64,000 nucleotides of DNA from positions 124,001 to 188,000 of the forward strand of contig FQWG01000008.1 of NCBI GenBank assembly GCA_900129595.1. The letters run 5' to 3'. Position numbers and translations under genes: made by a program. This document shows, in pieces, positions 16,390-24,210 of the stretch. The stretch is from Flavobacterium frigidimaris (GTDB lineage Bacteria > Bacteroidota > Bacteroidia > Flavobacteriales > Flavobacteriaceae). Within the stretch, counting starts at the first letter, position 1. Each line of letters starts with the position of its first letter. The notes beneath the pieces are model-generated. The model was not told where the DNA came from. It saw only the letters and a program-made list of their open reading frames with translations, and searched no databases.

Positions 16390-18315
16390 ATGAAAAATTT
16401 AAAATTGAATACTACAATCAAAAGTCCGCAAAAAGGGCTTTTGATTACTGCCCTCATACTGGCGCAATTAGGTTTTGCGCAAATAAAACCAGATCCCAAC
16501 TACAAAGGTGTAATTGGCAAAACCTTAGCCGATTCTAAAGAATATTGGCCAGATCCTGTAAAAGCTCCTGAAGGTGCGCCAAACGTAGTCTGGATTTTAT
16601 TAGACGATGTGGGTTACGGCGCTACAAGTACTTTTGGAGGTTTGATCAACACGCCTACTTTCGAGAGTCTGGCCAATAACGGTTTGCGTTATACCAACTT
16701 TCACACCACAGCGATTTGCGCCCCTACCCGCGCCGGATTATTAACTGGTCGTAATGCACACGCAGTTCACGTAGGTGGATTTTCGCATACCGCAATGTCA
16801 GCCGGTTTTCCGGGTTACGATGGCAGAATTCCGTCTTCGGCAGGAACAATTGCTGAGATTTTACGCGACAACGGATACAATACTTTTGCTGTTGGAAAAT
16901 ACGGCGTTACTCCAGACGAAGATGCAACAGATGCAGGTCCGTTTGACAGATGGCCAACCGGAAAAGGTTTCGATCATTTCTACGGATTCCTGGGTTCAGA
17001 AACCGATCAGTACAATCCTGATTTAGTTGAAGATCAAACCTGGTTAAACGGAAACACGAGACTTAACAATTCAGGAAAAGATAAATCGAAAAATGAATTT
17101 ACAGCTGATCTAAAAGGGAAACACTTAAGCGAATTGATCACGGATAAAGCCATTACCTATATCGATCGCCAGAAAAGTGCAGCGCCAAACAAACCTTTCT
17201 TTTTATACTATGCGCCAGGAGCAACACATTCACCTCATCAGGTAGCCAAAGAATGGAGCGACAAATACAAAGGCAAATTTGATGAAGGCTGGGATGTTTA
17301 CCGTGATAAAGTAATTGCCAACCAAAAGAAGTTAGGTTTAATTCCGGCTGATGCCAAATTGCCTACGCGTGATTCATACGTAAAAGCATGGAATACTTTA
17401 TCTCCTGACGAAAAGAAATTATACGCTCGTTTCATGGAAATCTATGCCGGATATCTTGAATATACAGATTATGAAGTAAGCCGAATCGTAAATCACCTGA
17501 AAGGAATAAACCAGTTAGACAATACCGTTTTCTACGTTGTTTTGGGTGATAACGGAGCCAGTAAAGAAGGAACCGAATCCGGAACAATCGATCAGCCATT
17601 ACTGAAAAAACTATTTGGAAACAATTCTAAAGAAGCTGATTTAAAAGAAAACCTTGCCAAAATTGATCTTCTCGGGACTCCGGAAGCTATCGAAGGTAAT
17701 TATCCTTACGGATGGGCCCTGGCAGCAAACACTCCGTTTAGAAATCTGAAACAAGATGCCCATTCTGAAGGAGGAACAAGAAATCCGTTGATTGTGTATT
17801 ATCCAAAAGGAATCAAAACTCCGGGAATTCGTAACCAATACGGTCACGTGATCGATATTTTGCCAACCACTCTGGAAACAGTTGGTATTACGGCTCCAAA
17901 GGAAATCAGGGGAATTGCACAGGATTCTATTCAGGGAACTTCATTAGCGTATTCTTATGCTGATGCAAAAGCGCCTTCAAGACATAAGATTCAATACTAT
18001 TATATTTTTGGTTCAAGAGCTTTGTACAAAGACGGTTGGAAAGCTGCGGCACCGCATCATCCTGATTTTATCGATATCGTTGATAATGGCGCTTTGGCAA
18101 AAAATACAGGACCAAGCACGTATGATAATGATGTTTGGGAATTATACAACCTTAATACTGACTTTAACGAAAGAGTCGATTTAGCCAAAAAGAATCCTGA
18201 AAAATTAAAAGAACTTCAGGCGGCTTTTGACGATCAGGCGAAGAAAAACAACATCTACCCTTTTATCGATTGGCAGGATGTTTTGAAACAACGCGTTCAC
18301 AAGAAAAATAAATAG
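16390..18315 (+). CDS. Exported arylsulfatase (formylglycine type, PAS-like)
   Basis: Sulfatases of this family hydrolyse sulfate esters with a formylglycine made from Cys. The 641-residue protein has a signal peptide (after LGFAQ), the metal-binding DD in VWILLDDVGYG, and the maturation motif CAPTRAGLLTGR with Cys110 as the modified residue. GDNGA and the late HSEGGTRNP segment supply further metal and sulfate contacts. The length and the DEGWDVYRDK insert resemble Pseudomonas AtsA-like arylsulfatases (S1_4 type). It lies 27 bases after susD and is probably in one operon with it. The formylglycine-generating enzyme is not in the window. Confidence 0.93.
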   Translation: MKNLKLNTTIKSPQKGLLITALILAQLGFAQIKPDPNYKGVIGKTLADSKEYWPDPVKAPEGAPNVVWILLDDVGYGATSTFGGLINTPTFESLANNGLRYTNFHTTAICAPTRAGLLTGRNAHAVHVGGFSHTAMSAGFPGYDGRIPSSAGTIAEILRDNGYNTFAVGKYGVTPDEDATDAGPFDRWPTGKGFDHFYGFLGSETDQYNPDLVEDQTWLNGNTRLNNSGKDKSKNEFTADLKGKHLSELITDKAITYIDRQKSAAPNKPFFLYYAPGATHSPHQVAKEWSDKYKGKFDEGWDVYRDKVIANQKKLGLIPADAKLPTRDSYVKAWNTLSPDEKKLYARFMEIYAGYLEYTDYEVSRIVNHLKGINQLDNTVFYVVLGDNGASKEGTESGTIDQPLLKKLFGNNSKEADLKENLAKIDLLGTPEAIEGNYPYGWALAANTPFRNLKQDAHSEGGTRNPLIVYYPKGIKTPGIRNQYGHVIDILPTTLETVGITAPKEIRGIAQDSIQGTSLAYSYADAKAPSRHKIQYYYIFGSRALYKDGWKAAAPHHPDFIDIVDNGALAKNTGPSTYDNDVWELYNLNTDFNERVDLAKKNPEKLKELQAAFDDQAKKNNIYPFIDWQDVLKQRVHKKNK

Positions 18316-18384
18316 AAATCCTTCAGTACTATTCATCACGCTGTAAAGAATGATGAATAGTACTGATATCAAAACAAGTAAATT

Positions 18385-18936
18385 ATGGCAGCAACAAAAC
18401 CAATTTTGAAAAAAGGCCTATTTGCCTTGATTCTTGTAGTAATTGCAGTAAGTTTTTACTACCTCACGATCTGGATAACTCCTTATTATGTGCAAAAAAA
18501 GTTTGCAGAAAAAAGCTTAGGTGTTATCAATACTCCCCGATTTGGAGACCAGCCCAATGCTGAAAACAGCAGAGTGATTCCGTTACCAAATCCTGACTTT
18601 TTGTATTCGACAATCAATTATGATTTGAAAGATGATGTATTGAAAATTTCAGGAATTGTTCCCGATTCTACTTATTGGTCCATCTCGGCTTATCAGGAAA
18701 ACACCACCAATTTTTTTGTTGAAAACGAAGAAAAAGTAAAAGCCAAATTCGAATATTATTTAGCTCCTGAAGGAAGCACTTCTGAAATCTTGAAAAATAT
18801 TCCGAAGGAAAAAATCATTTACAGTCCAACGACTAAAGGATTGATTCTGTTTCGTTATTTGGTTTCGAAAGCATATCCGGTAAAAACATTGGCGGAATTG
18901 CAACATGGCGTAACGGTAGAGAAATTAGGGAAGTAA
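18385..18936 (+). CDS. Membrane-anchored DUF1254-like protein
   Basis: This 183-residue protein has one N-terminal membrane segment (about residues 9-30). The rest resembles DUF1254: RVIPLPNPDFLYSTINYDL followed by DSTYWSISAYQENTTNFF. Short anchored DUF1254 proteins usually occur in pairs with DUF1214 proteins, as here with the gene at 19333. The function is unknown. The gene follows the arylsulfatase by 69 bases in the same direction. A repeat-filled gap of 396 bases then separates it from its partner. Confidence 0.7.
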   Translation: MAATKPILKKGLFALILVVIAVSFYYLTIWITPYYVQKKFAEKSLGVINTPRFGDQPNAENSRVIPLPNPDFLYSTINYDLKDDVLKISGIVPDSTYWSISAYQENTTNFFVENEEKVKAKFEYYLAPEGSTSEILKNIPKEKIIYSPTTKGLILFRYLVSKAYPVKTLAELQHGVTVEKLGK

Positions 18937-18944
18937 GCTTAACC

Positions 18945-19132
18945 TTTGTCATGATACGCAGATGACACGGGTTTGCTTTGCAAAGACGCGGATTTAAACA
19001 GATTTTTTAGTTTAATCCATCAGATCGTAACCGCACAAGCTTTGTCATGATACGCGGATGACACGGATTTGCTTTGCAAAGACGCGGATTTAAACGGATT
19101 TTTTAGTTTAATCCATCATTCGCGATCGTAAC
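18945..19132. repeat. Tandem duplication of a 96-base unit
   Basis: Two copies of a unit starting TTTGTCATGATACGC begin at 18945 and 19041. They differ at a few bases and share the inner palindrome TTTGCTTTGCAAA and the run ATTTTTTAGTTTAATCCATC. The unit contains GATGACACGG and GACGCGGATTTAAAC, typical of the fragmentary intergenic repeats of this genome. Confidence 0.8.
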
Positions 19133-19136
19133 CCAA

Positions 19137-19187
19137 AGTTTGTCATCCTGAGCGAAGTCGAAGGACACACAAGTAACTCCACAAAGA
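19137..19187. repeat. Family C repeat fragment (GTCATCCTGAGCGAAGTCGA)
   Basis: TTTGTCATCCTGAGCGAAG through ACACAAGTAACTCCACAAAG matches the left part of the full-length copy at 27453-27567 almost exactly; the right part is missing here. It is directly followed by a family B element, the same order as at 27.5 kb. Confidence 0.8.
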
Positions 19188-19191
19188 TTGG

Positions 19192-19303
19192 CCTAGCCCC
19201 GATAGTCCCGAGGCTTCGGGAGGAAATCCTTTTGTTCCGGTCCCGATAACTATCGGGAGGAACAAAAGATTGAAACGGATAGCGGGATTAGCTCCTAAAA
19301 AAA
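19192..19303 (+). repeat. Dispersed structured repeat, family B (copy 1)
   Basis: It begins CCTAGCCCCGATAG and ends AGCGGGATTAGCTCCTAAAA. Between lie GGAAATCCTTTTG, a variable hairpin (CCCGATA/TATCGGG here) and CAAAAGATTG. The 27592-27681 copy keeps the frame but replaces the inner hairpin by GTCCGCC/GGCGGAC. Conserved ends with a changed but still paired centre suggest selection on the fold or movement as a unit. Confidence 0.8.
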
Positions 19304-19332
19304 CACAACATTCAATTTAAATAAAAATTAAA

Positions 19333-19926
19333 ATGGCTTTAAATCAAAAAATTAAAAAGATAGGACTTGCGGTAGCATTGATCATTCTCGCTATTGTATT
19401 TGGGAGTGCCGTTGGTGTTTACAACATCAAATCCGGCAAAAGCGATTCACAACGCATTATTAGCAATTGGCAAACGGTTGATAAAGACAAAGACCTCAAC
19501 TCAGCCGATTTGCTAACCATTGCACAAGTGGCAGTTTACGGACCTTATGCCTTGACTAAAAAAGAAGTTATCTATTTGAGCACAAATACTGATAGCGAAG
19601 GAAACGCATTAGACCCAAAAGCTGATTATGTCATTAGCGGAAAAAAACTAGATGCGAAATATTGGAGCATTACAGCGTATGACGAAAATGGTTTTTTAAT
19701 TAAAAACCCAATCAACAAATACAGCTATAATCTTGAAGATGTAAAATATGAAGCTGATAGTACTTCGTATAAAATCAATCTTTCAGGAACAGAGAAAAAG
19801 GAAAACTGGCTGCCAATCAATGATGTTCAAAAAGCAAGTCTGATCATTCGTTTGTACTTGCCTTCTGAAAAACTCAGAGAAAATTTAACGGTGGAGACGC
19901 TTCCAACCATTCAAAAAGTAAAATAA
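19333..19926 (+). CDS. Membrane-anchored DUF1214 protein
   Basis: This 197-residue protein has one N-terminal membrane segment (about residues 9-30). Its DUF1214-type domain shows TAYDENGFLIKNPINKYSY and a C-terminal SLIIRLYLPSEKL with a final VETLPTIQ stretch. It is the usual partner of DUF1254 proteins, the candidate for which is 396 bases upstream. No catalytic role is established. The location between a sulfatase and an alkylsulfatase/hydroxylase group suggests a part in handling hydrophobic sulfated substrates at the membrane, which is inference. Confidence 0.75.
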   Translation: MALNQKIKKIGLAVALIILAIVFGSAVGVYNIKSGKSDSQRIISNWQTVDKDKDLNSADLLTIAQVAVYGPYALTKKEVIYLSTNTDSEGNALDPKADYVISGKKLDAKYWSITAYDENGFLIKNPINKYSYNLEDVKYEADSTSYKINLSGTEKKENWLPINDVQKASLIIRLYLPSEKLRENLTVETLPTIQKVK

Positions 19927-20165
19927 TAATCAATACGTATTATAACAAATTTGGAAAAAATCAATAAATAAAACTCTATTAATTCAATAGAATTAAAGTA
20001 GTATTTTATTTATTTTTACATTTATTAAAAACGTACTGATTTTCAATACAGTTATAAACATAAAAATTAGAAATCATGAAATCGCCTCTAAAACAAAATC
20101 TGTGCAAAACAAACAGCAATAATGGCGATTACATATTTGACAATTAAAAAATAAATTTCACAAAT

Positions 20166-20285
20166 ATGAAACGAGTAGACTATGAAATTATAGGAAAAAA
20201 AATCATCGTGGGAGTGATTGTTTTTTTAGTTCCGTTAGTGATTTTGGCGGGAGGTTTAGCATTAATTAGTAATTTTTTAAAATAA
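20166..20285 (+). CDS. 39-residue predicted single-pass membrane protein
   Basis: ATG at 20166 opens a 39-codon frame (start MKRVDYEIIGKK, then a hydrophobic run VGVIVFLVPLVILAGGLALI, end NFLK) closed by TAA six bases before the hydroxylase start. A basic N-terminus plus one membrane span and the tight spacing favour a real small gene, probably translated with the sterol-desaturase-like gene. No family is recognised. An upstream frame at 20076-20147 with one Cys codon precedes it, but I give that little weight. Confidence 0.65.
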   Translation: MKRVDYEIIGKKIIVGVIVFLVPLVILAGGLALISNFLK

Positions 20286-20291
20286 GATATC

Positions 20292-21362
20292 ATGGCAATA
20301 ATAGATCACAATTCAAGAAGCAGATTAATAAGAGATTTAAGTATTAGTTTCGTAATATATTCACTGCCGGTAGTGGCAATATTTCTTTATTTCAAACTAA
20401 CAAATGGTGTTATAACGCAATCGCACCTTACCTTACCTTCCTTTTTAGAATTTACAAAACCTGCTTTCGAAAATATTCGCACCTGGGGATTAACTATTTT
20501 TATGTTGGTTCTGGGAATTATAGAATTTACAGCCGGTTTGTACGATGACGAATGGACAGGCGAAGAACGCAAAATAGATATCGTTTGTTTCTTAGCACCA
20601 AAATTACTTTTACCACCGGTAATCGCATTTTTCAGCTTAACGGCATTACCATATTTAATCCCGAATTTATCTAACTCCCTTTCATGGGTGCCGTTTTGGG
20701 GAGGATTTTTCCTTATTGCAATTGCAGATGATTTAACACAATACTGGTACCACAGACTGCATCATCAGGTTCCGTTTTTGTGGAGATTTCACAGAACGCA
20801 CCATTCGGCTCCATACATGGGAATGGCGATGGCATCGAGACAAAACTTTATTTATACGGTTTTCTTTTCTCAAATTTATTTAACGGCTACCTTGACGTAT
20901 TTAGGTTTAGGATTACCTGCATTGTTTGTTTTGGTGATCAAAAGTTTCATCACTCTTGGTGCGCATTCAAGCATCAAATGGGACAAACCATTTTACAAAT
21001 ACAGAATCTTACATCCAGTTGCATGGGTTTTGGAACGCTTAATTTCGACTCCTGCAACACATCACGCACATCATGCAGATACTAGCGGAGATGGCGTTGG
21101 ACACTTTAAAGGCAACTTTGGGAACATGTTTTTTCTTTGGGATGTGATTTTTGGAACGGCTTTAATTACCCGTAAATATCCAACTTCGTACGGAATGAAA
21201 TCATACAAGCAAGAAGAATGGTACGCGCAATTTTTGTGGCCAATATTCAAATCTAAAAAAGAAGGAAGTGCTTTGGCAGAAGGAGTTTTATCTGTCCCAT
21301 TAAAAGCCAAAGTAGAAACAGTTTCTCCGAGCCCGGTATATTACGAGCAGGCTCAATCTTAA
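20292..21362 (+). CDS. Sterol desaturase / fatty acid hydroxylase family membrane enzyme
   Basis: This 356-residue protein has four or more membrane segments and the histidine clusters of the non-haem di-iron hydroxylase family: YHRLHH, HRTHHS and HHAHH. These ligand boxes lie in a normal order and spacing for O2-dependent hydroxylation or desaturation of lipid chains. It starts six bases after the 39-residue gene and ends six bases before the alkylsulfatase. Chain oxidation coupled to alkyl sulfate hydrolysis next door is possible, but the substrate cannot be read from sequence. Confidence 0.88.
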   Translation: MAIIDHNSRSRLIRDLSISFVIYSLPVVAIFLYFKLTNGVITQSHLTLPSFLEFTKPAFENIRTWGLTIFMLVLGIIEFTAGLYDDEWTGEERKIDIVCFLAPKLLLPPVIAFFSLTALPYLIPNLSNSLSWVPFWGGFFLIAIADDLTQYWYHRLHHQVPFLWRFHRTHHSAPYMGMAMASRQNFIYTVFFSQIYLTATLTYLGLGLPALFVLVIKSFITLGAHSSIKWDKPFYKYRILHPVAWVLERLISTPATHHAHHADTSGDGVGHFKGNFGNMFFLWDVIFGTALITRKYPTSYGMKSYKQEEWYAQFLWPIFKSKKEGSALAEGVLSVPLKAKVETVSPSPVYYEQAQS

Positions 21363-21368
21363 AATACC

Positions 21369-23321
21369 ATGAAAAAAAATAAAATAACGACCCTGTTAAT
21401 AGGATTCACCATTGTTGCAAACGCACAAGCGCCAAAACAGGCCTCAACTTTTACCCAAAAATCAAATGAGGCAGTATATTCAAAGTTAAACTTTGATGAT
21501 ACTGCCGATTTTACCGACGCCAAGAGAGGTTTTATCGCCACTCTTGCCGACGGTAAAATTCTTTCTAAAACCGGAAATGTCGCTGTAAACCTAAACGATT
21601 TCGCCTTCATTAAAGGAAAATCTCCTGAAACGGTAAATCCCGCTTTATGGCGTCAGGCACAACTCAACAACATCAATGGATTATTTAAAATTACCAATGG
21701 CGTTTATCAGGTTCGATCTTTTGATGTTGCCAATATTTCGTTTATCGAAACTAAAAACGGTTATGTTGTCATTGATGCCCTAACTATTGGCGAAGCTTCA
21801 TCAGCAGCTTATGAATTGGTCAAAAAACACGTTGTCAATAAACCTATTTTGGCTGTAATCGTAACGCACAGTCACGGTGATCATTACGGAGGTATTGAAG
21901 GTTTAGTTGCTGCCGAGGATATAAAATCCGGAAAAGTAAAATTTATTACACCAAAAGGTTTCTACGAAGAAGCCGTAAGCGAAAATGTGCTTTTAGGAAA
22001 CGTAATGCGACGAAGAGCCGGATATCAATTTGGTTTAAGTTTAGAAAGAAGCGCTACAGGTCAGGTGGATGTGGGTTTAGGAAAACCGTTTTTAAGCGGA
22101 GGTACTTCCTCTCTTTTGCAGCCTAATTTTGAAGTGGAGAAAACCGGACAAACGATCAATATTGATGGACTGGATTTAATTTTTCAGCTTACGCCGAATT
22201 CCGAAGCTCCAGCCGAATTAACGGTCTTTGCTCCTGCCCAAAAAGTTTTCTTTTCGGCCGAAATTGCCAGTCATACCTATCATAATGTACTTACGCCTCG
22301 CGGTGCCAAAACCCGAGATGCTAAAGCCTGGGCAGGATATCTGGACGAAGCCATTGATTTATTTGGAGACAAAACCGAATTTATCGTTCCGTCGCACACC
22401 TGGCCGGTTTACGGACATGATAAAGGAATTAATTTTCTGGAAAAACAACGAGATTTATACAAATACGTGCACGATCAAACCGTTCATTTGGCCAACAAAG
22501 GTTTGAATAAAGATGAGATTGCCGAAGAAATAAAACTTCCTGCCGAATTAGGCAAAGAGTGGTACAATCGTGATTTTTACGGAACGGTAAAACACAATGC
22601 CAAAGCAACTTATCAATTCTATTTGGGTTGGTGGGACGGAAATCCTGCTGATTATGATAAATTGCCACAAGTCGAATCGGCTAAAAAATATGTCGAATGG
22701 TTTGGCGGCGAAGAAATTGCCTTGAAAAAAGCAACCGAAAGTTACCAAAAAGGAGAATACCGTTGGGTTGCCGAAGTGCTGAAACATGTCATCTTTGCGA
22801 ATCCCGAGAATGTTGCAGCTAAAAATTTACAGGCCGATGCTTTCGAACAAATTGCCTATCAAAGTGAATCAGGAATTTGGAGAGATTTATATTTATCCGG
22901 AGCCAAAGAACTTCGCGAAGGGGTAATTGTTCCTAAAAATCCTGTGAATCGCGCTGTTGGATTTTTGTCTGCACTAACTCCGGAAGCTATTTTTGATTAT
23001 TTATCGGTTACTGTTGACGGAACTAAAGCAGCCGGAAAAGACGTGAAATTGCGTTTCATTTTCCCGGAACTCAATAAAAACATCCTGGTTTATCTTAAAA
23101 ACGGCGTTTTACACCAAAGTCAAACGCGACCAAATGATAAAGCCGAATTTACCTTAACCATTCCAAAAGCCAAGTTGGTAGCCTTATTGTCCAATCCAGA
23201 CACGGCAAGAGAAATTTTAACTTCTGACGGCGTTAGTTTTGAAGGTGATCCGTTTAAATTCAGAGAATTGGCGAGCACTTTCGAACCGGCAAATCCGTAT
23301 TGGAATATTGTAACTCCTTAA
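21369..23321 (+). CDS. Exported SdsA1-type alkylsulfatase (metallo-beta-lactamase fold)
   Basis: This 650-residue enzyme has a signal peptide and a zinc-binding motif THSHGDHYGG, with ligands at about His167, His169, Asp171 and His172. The order is that of SdsA1-class alkyl/aryl sulfatases: beta-lactamase-like N-terminal half, an alpha-helical dimerisation region (PADYDKLPQVESAKKYVEWFGG onward), and a C-terminal SCP2-like domain (VDGTKAAGKDVKLRFIFPE) for hydrophobic substrates. Such enzymes hydrolyse long-chain alkyl sulfates to alcohol and sulfate. It is in one operon with the membrane hydroxylase and the rhodanese-thioredoxin gene that starts 10 bases later. Confidence 0.92.
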   Translation: MKKNKITTLLIGFTIVANAQAPKQASTFTQKSNEAVYSKLNFDDTADFTDAKRGFIATLADGKILSKTGNVAVNLNDFAFIKGKSPETVNPALWRQAQLNNINGLFKITNGVYQVRSFDVANISFIETKNGYVVIDALTIGEASSAAYELVKKHVVNKPILAVIVTHSHGDHYGGIEGLVAAEDIKSGKVKFITPKGFYEEAVSENVLLGNVMRRRAGYQFGLSLERSATGQVDVGLGKPFLSGGTSSLLQPNFEVEKTGQTINIDGLDLIFQLTPNSEAPAELTVFAPAQKVFFSAEIASHTYHNVLTPRGAKTRDAKAWAGYLDEAIDLFGDKTEFIVPSHTWPVYGHDKGINFLEKQRDLYKYVHDQTVHLANKGLNKDEIAEEIKLPAELGKEWYNRDFYGTVKHNAKATYQFYLGWWDGNPADYDKLPQVESAKKYVEWFGGEEIALKKATESYQKGEYRWVAEVLKHVIFANPENVAAKNLQADAFEQIAYQSESGIWRDLYLSGAKELREGVIVPKNPVNRAVGFLSALTPEAIFDYLSVTVDGTKAAGKDVKLRFIFPELNKNILVYLKNGVLHQSQTRPNDKAEFTLTIPKAKLVALLSNPDTAREILTSDGVSFEGDPFKFRELASTFEPANPYWNIVTP

Positions 23322-23331
23322 AATCAAAATC

Positions 23332-24048
23332 ATGAAAAATAAAATATTCAAAAATAGTATTGTCACTGCAATTTTACTTTTTACAATCGTAGGTTTTTCT
23401 CAGGAAAAAAGCTCTAATACAGTTTCGTTAGAAGTATTTTATTCTAAAATTCAAAGCGAAAAAAATCCACAGATCATTGATGCAAGAGGTGCTGAAGAAT
23501 TTGCGCTGAACCATATCAATGGCGCAGTAAATTTTAATCTGGAATCTAAAGATTATGCGGCGCAAGCAGCAAAATTAGACAAATCAAAACCTGTATTTAC
23601 TTACTCGATTGGTGCAGGAAGAAGTGTTTGGCTGGCTGATGATTTACTAAAAAAAGGTTTCAAAGAAGCGTATAGTCTTGAAGGCGGAATTGCCAACTGG
23701 ATTGGAAACGGAAAACCTTTTTACGCCAATTCTAAAAGTAAATTGACTCTGGCCGAATACAAAAAAATCATTGCAGAAAACAAAGATGTTTTAGTTGATA
23801 TTGGTTCAAAATATTGCGCGCCTTGCAAAAAAGTAAAACCAATTCTAGAAACCATCAAAGCGCAATACGGAAACAATCTTAAAATCGTAGAAATAGAACT
23901 GGAAGACAGCCCTCAAGTAATCGCAGATCTCAAAACAGTAAAAGTTTTCCCTACTTTGATTTTATACAAAGAGGGGAAAATTGTATTCAAAAAAGAAGGT
24001 TTAGGCGATTTGAAAAATGATGTTGATGTGGCTTTGGCTGTGAAATAA
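23332..24048 (+). CDS. Exported rhodanese-thioredoxin fusion with altered rhodanese active site
   Basis: This 238-residue protein has an N-terminal signal or anchor segment (GFSQ near residue 24), a rhodanese domain (residues 30-130) and a thioredoxin domain (about 137-238) with the redox pair in CAPC (Cys162 and Cys165). In the rhodanese loop, where active family members have a Cys followed by xxGxRS, this protein reads YSIGAGRS, with Ser92 at the catalytic position. The rhodanese part is therefore probably not a sulfurtransferase and may bind rather than transfer sulfur. The thioredoxin part could keep exported thiols or sulfane sulfur reduced near the sulfatases. The two-domain reading is secure; the role is inferred. 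Confidence 0.85.
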   Translation: MKNKIFKNSIVTAILLFTIVGFSQEKSSNTVSLEVFYSKIQSEKNPQIIDARGAEEFALNHINGAVNFNLESKDYAAQAAKLDKSKPVFTYSIGAGRSVWLADDLLKKGFKEAYSLEGGIANWIGNGKPFYANSKSKLTLAEYKKIIAENKDVLVDIGSKYCAPCKKVKPILETIKAQYGNNLKIVEIELEDSPQVIADLKTVKVFPTLILYKEGKIVFKKEGLGDLKNDVDVALAVK

Positions 24049-24059
24049 TCGAAATTTTT

Positions 24060-24172
24060 TTCAACGGATTAAAATCCGTTGCCACAAAATAAATCATTCC
24101 TCGGGAATTTTATACAAGAAGTTCCAGAGGAACAAATCATATTGTAGGGATGGATTTTAATCCATCTTTCGC
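24060..24172. repeat. Inverted intergenic repeat before second sulfatase
   Basis: CAACGGATTAAAATCCGTTG, a palindrome around GTTCCAGAGGAAC, and GATGGATTTTAATCCATC make three hairpins in a row. A fragment complementary to ATTGTAGGGATGGATTTTA recurs at 27701-27720. No gene is seen in the gap. Confidence 0.7.
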
Positions 24173-24210
24173 AATTATAATCGTCATTTTAAATAACAAA
24201 AATAAAAACC

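Noticed and set aside
20076..20147. Frame MKSPLKQNLCK as another cysteine leader
   Set aside because: It has a single Cys codon, no stem-loop match and no paralogue in the window; evidence is too thin.
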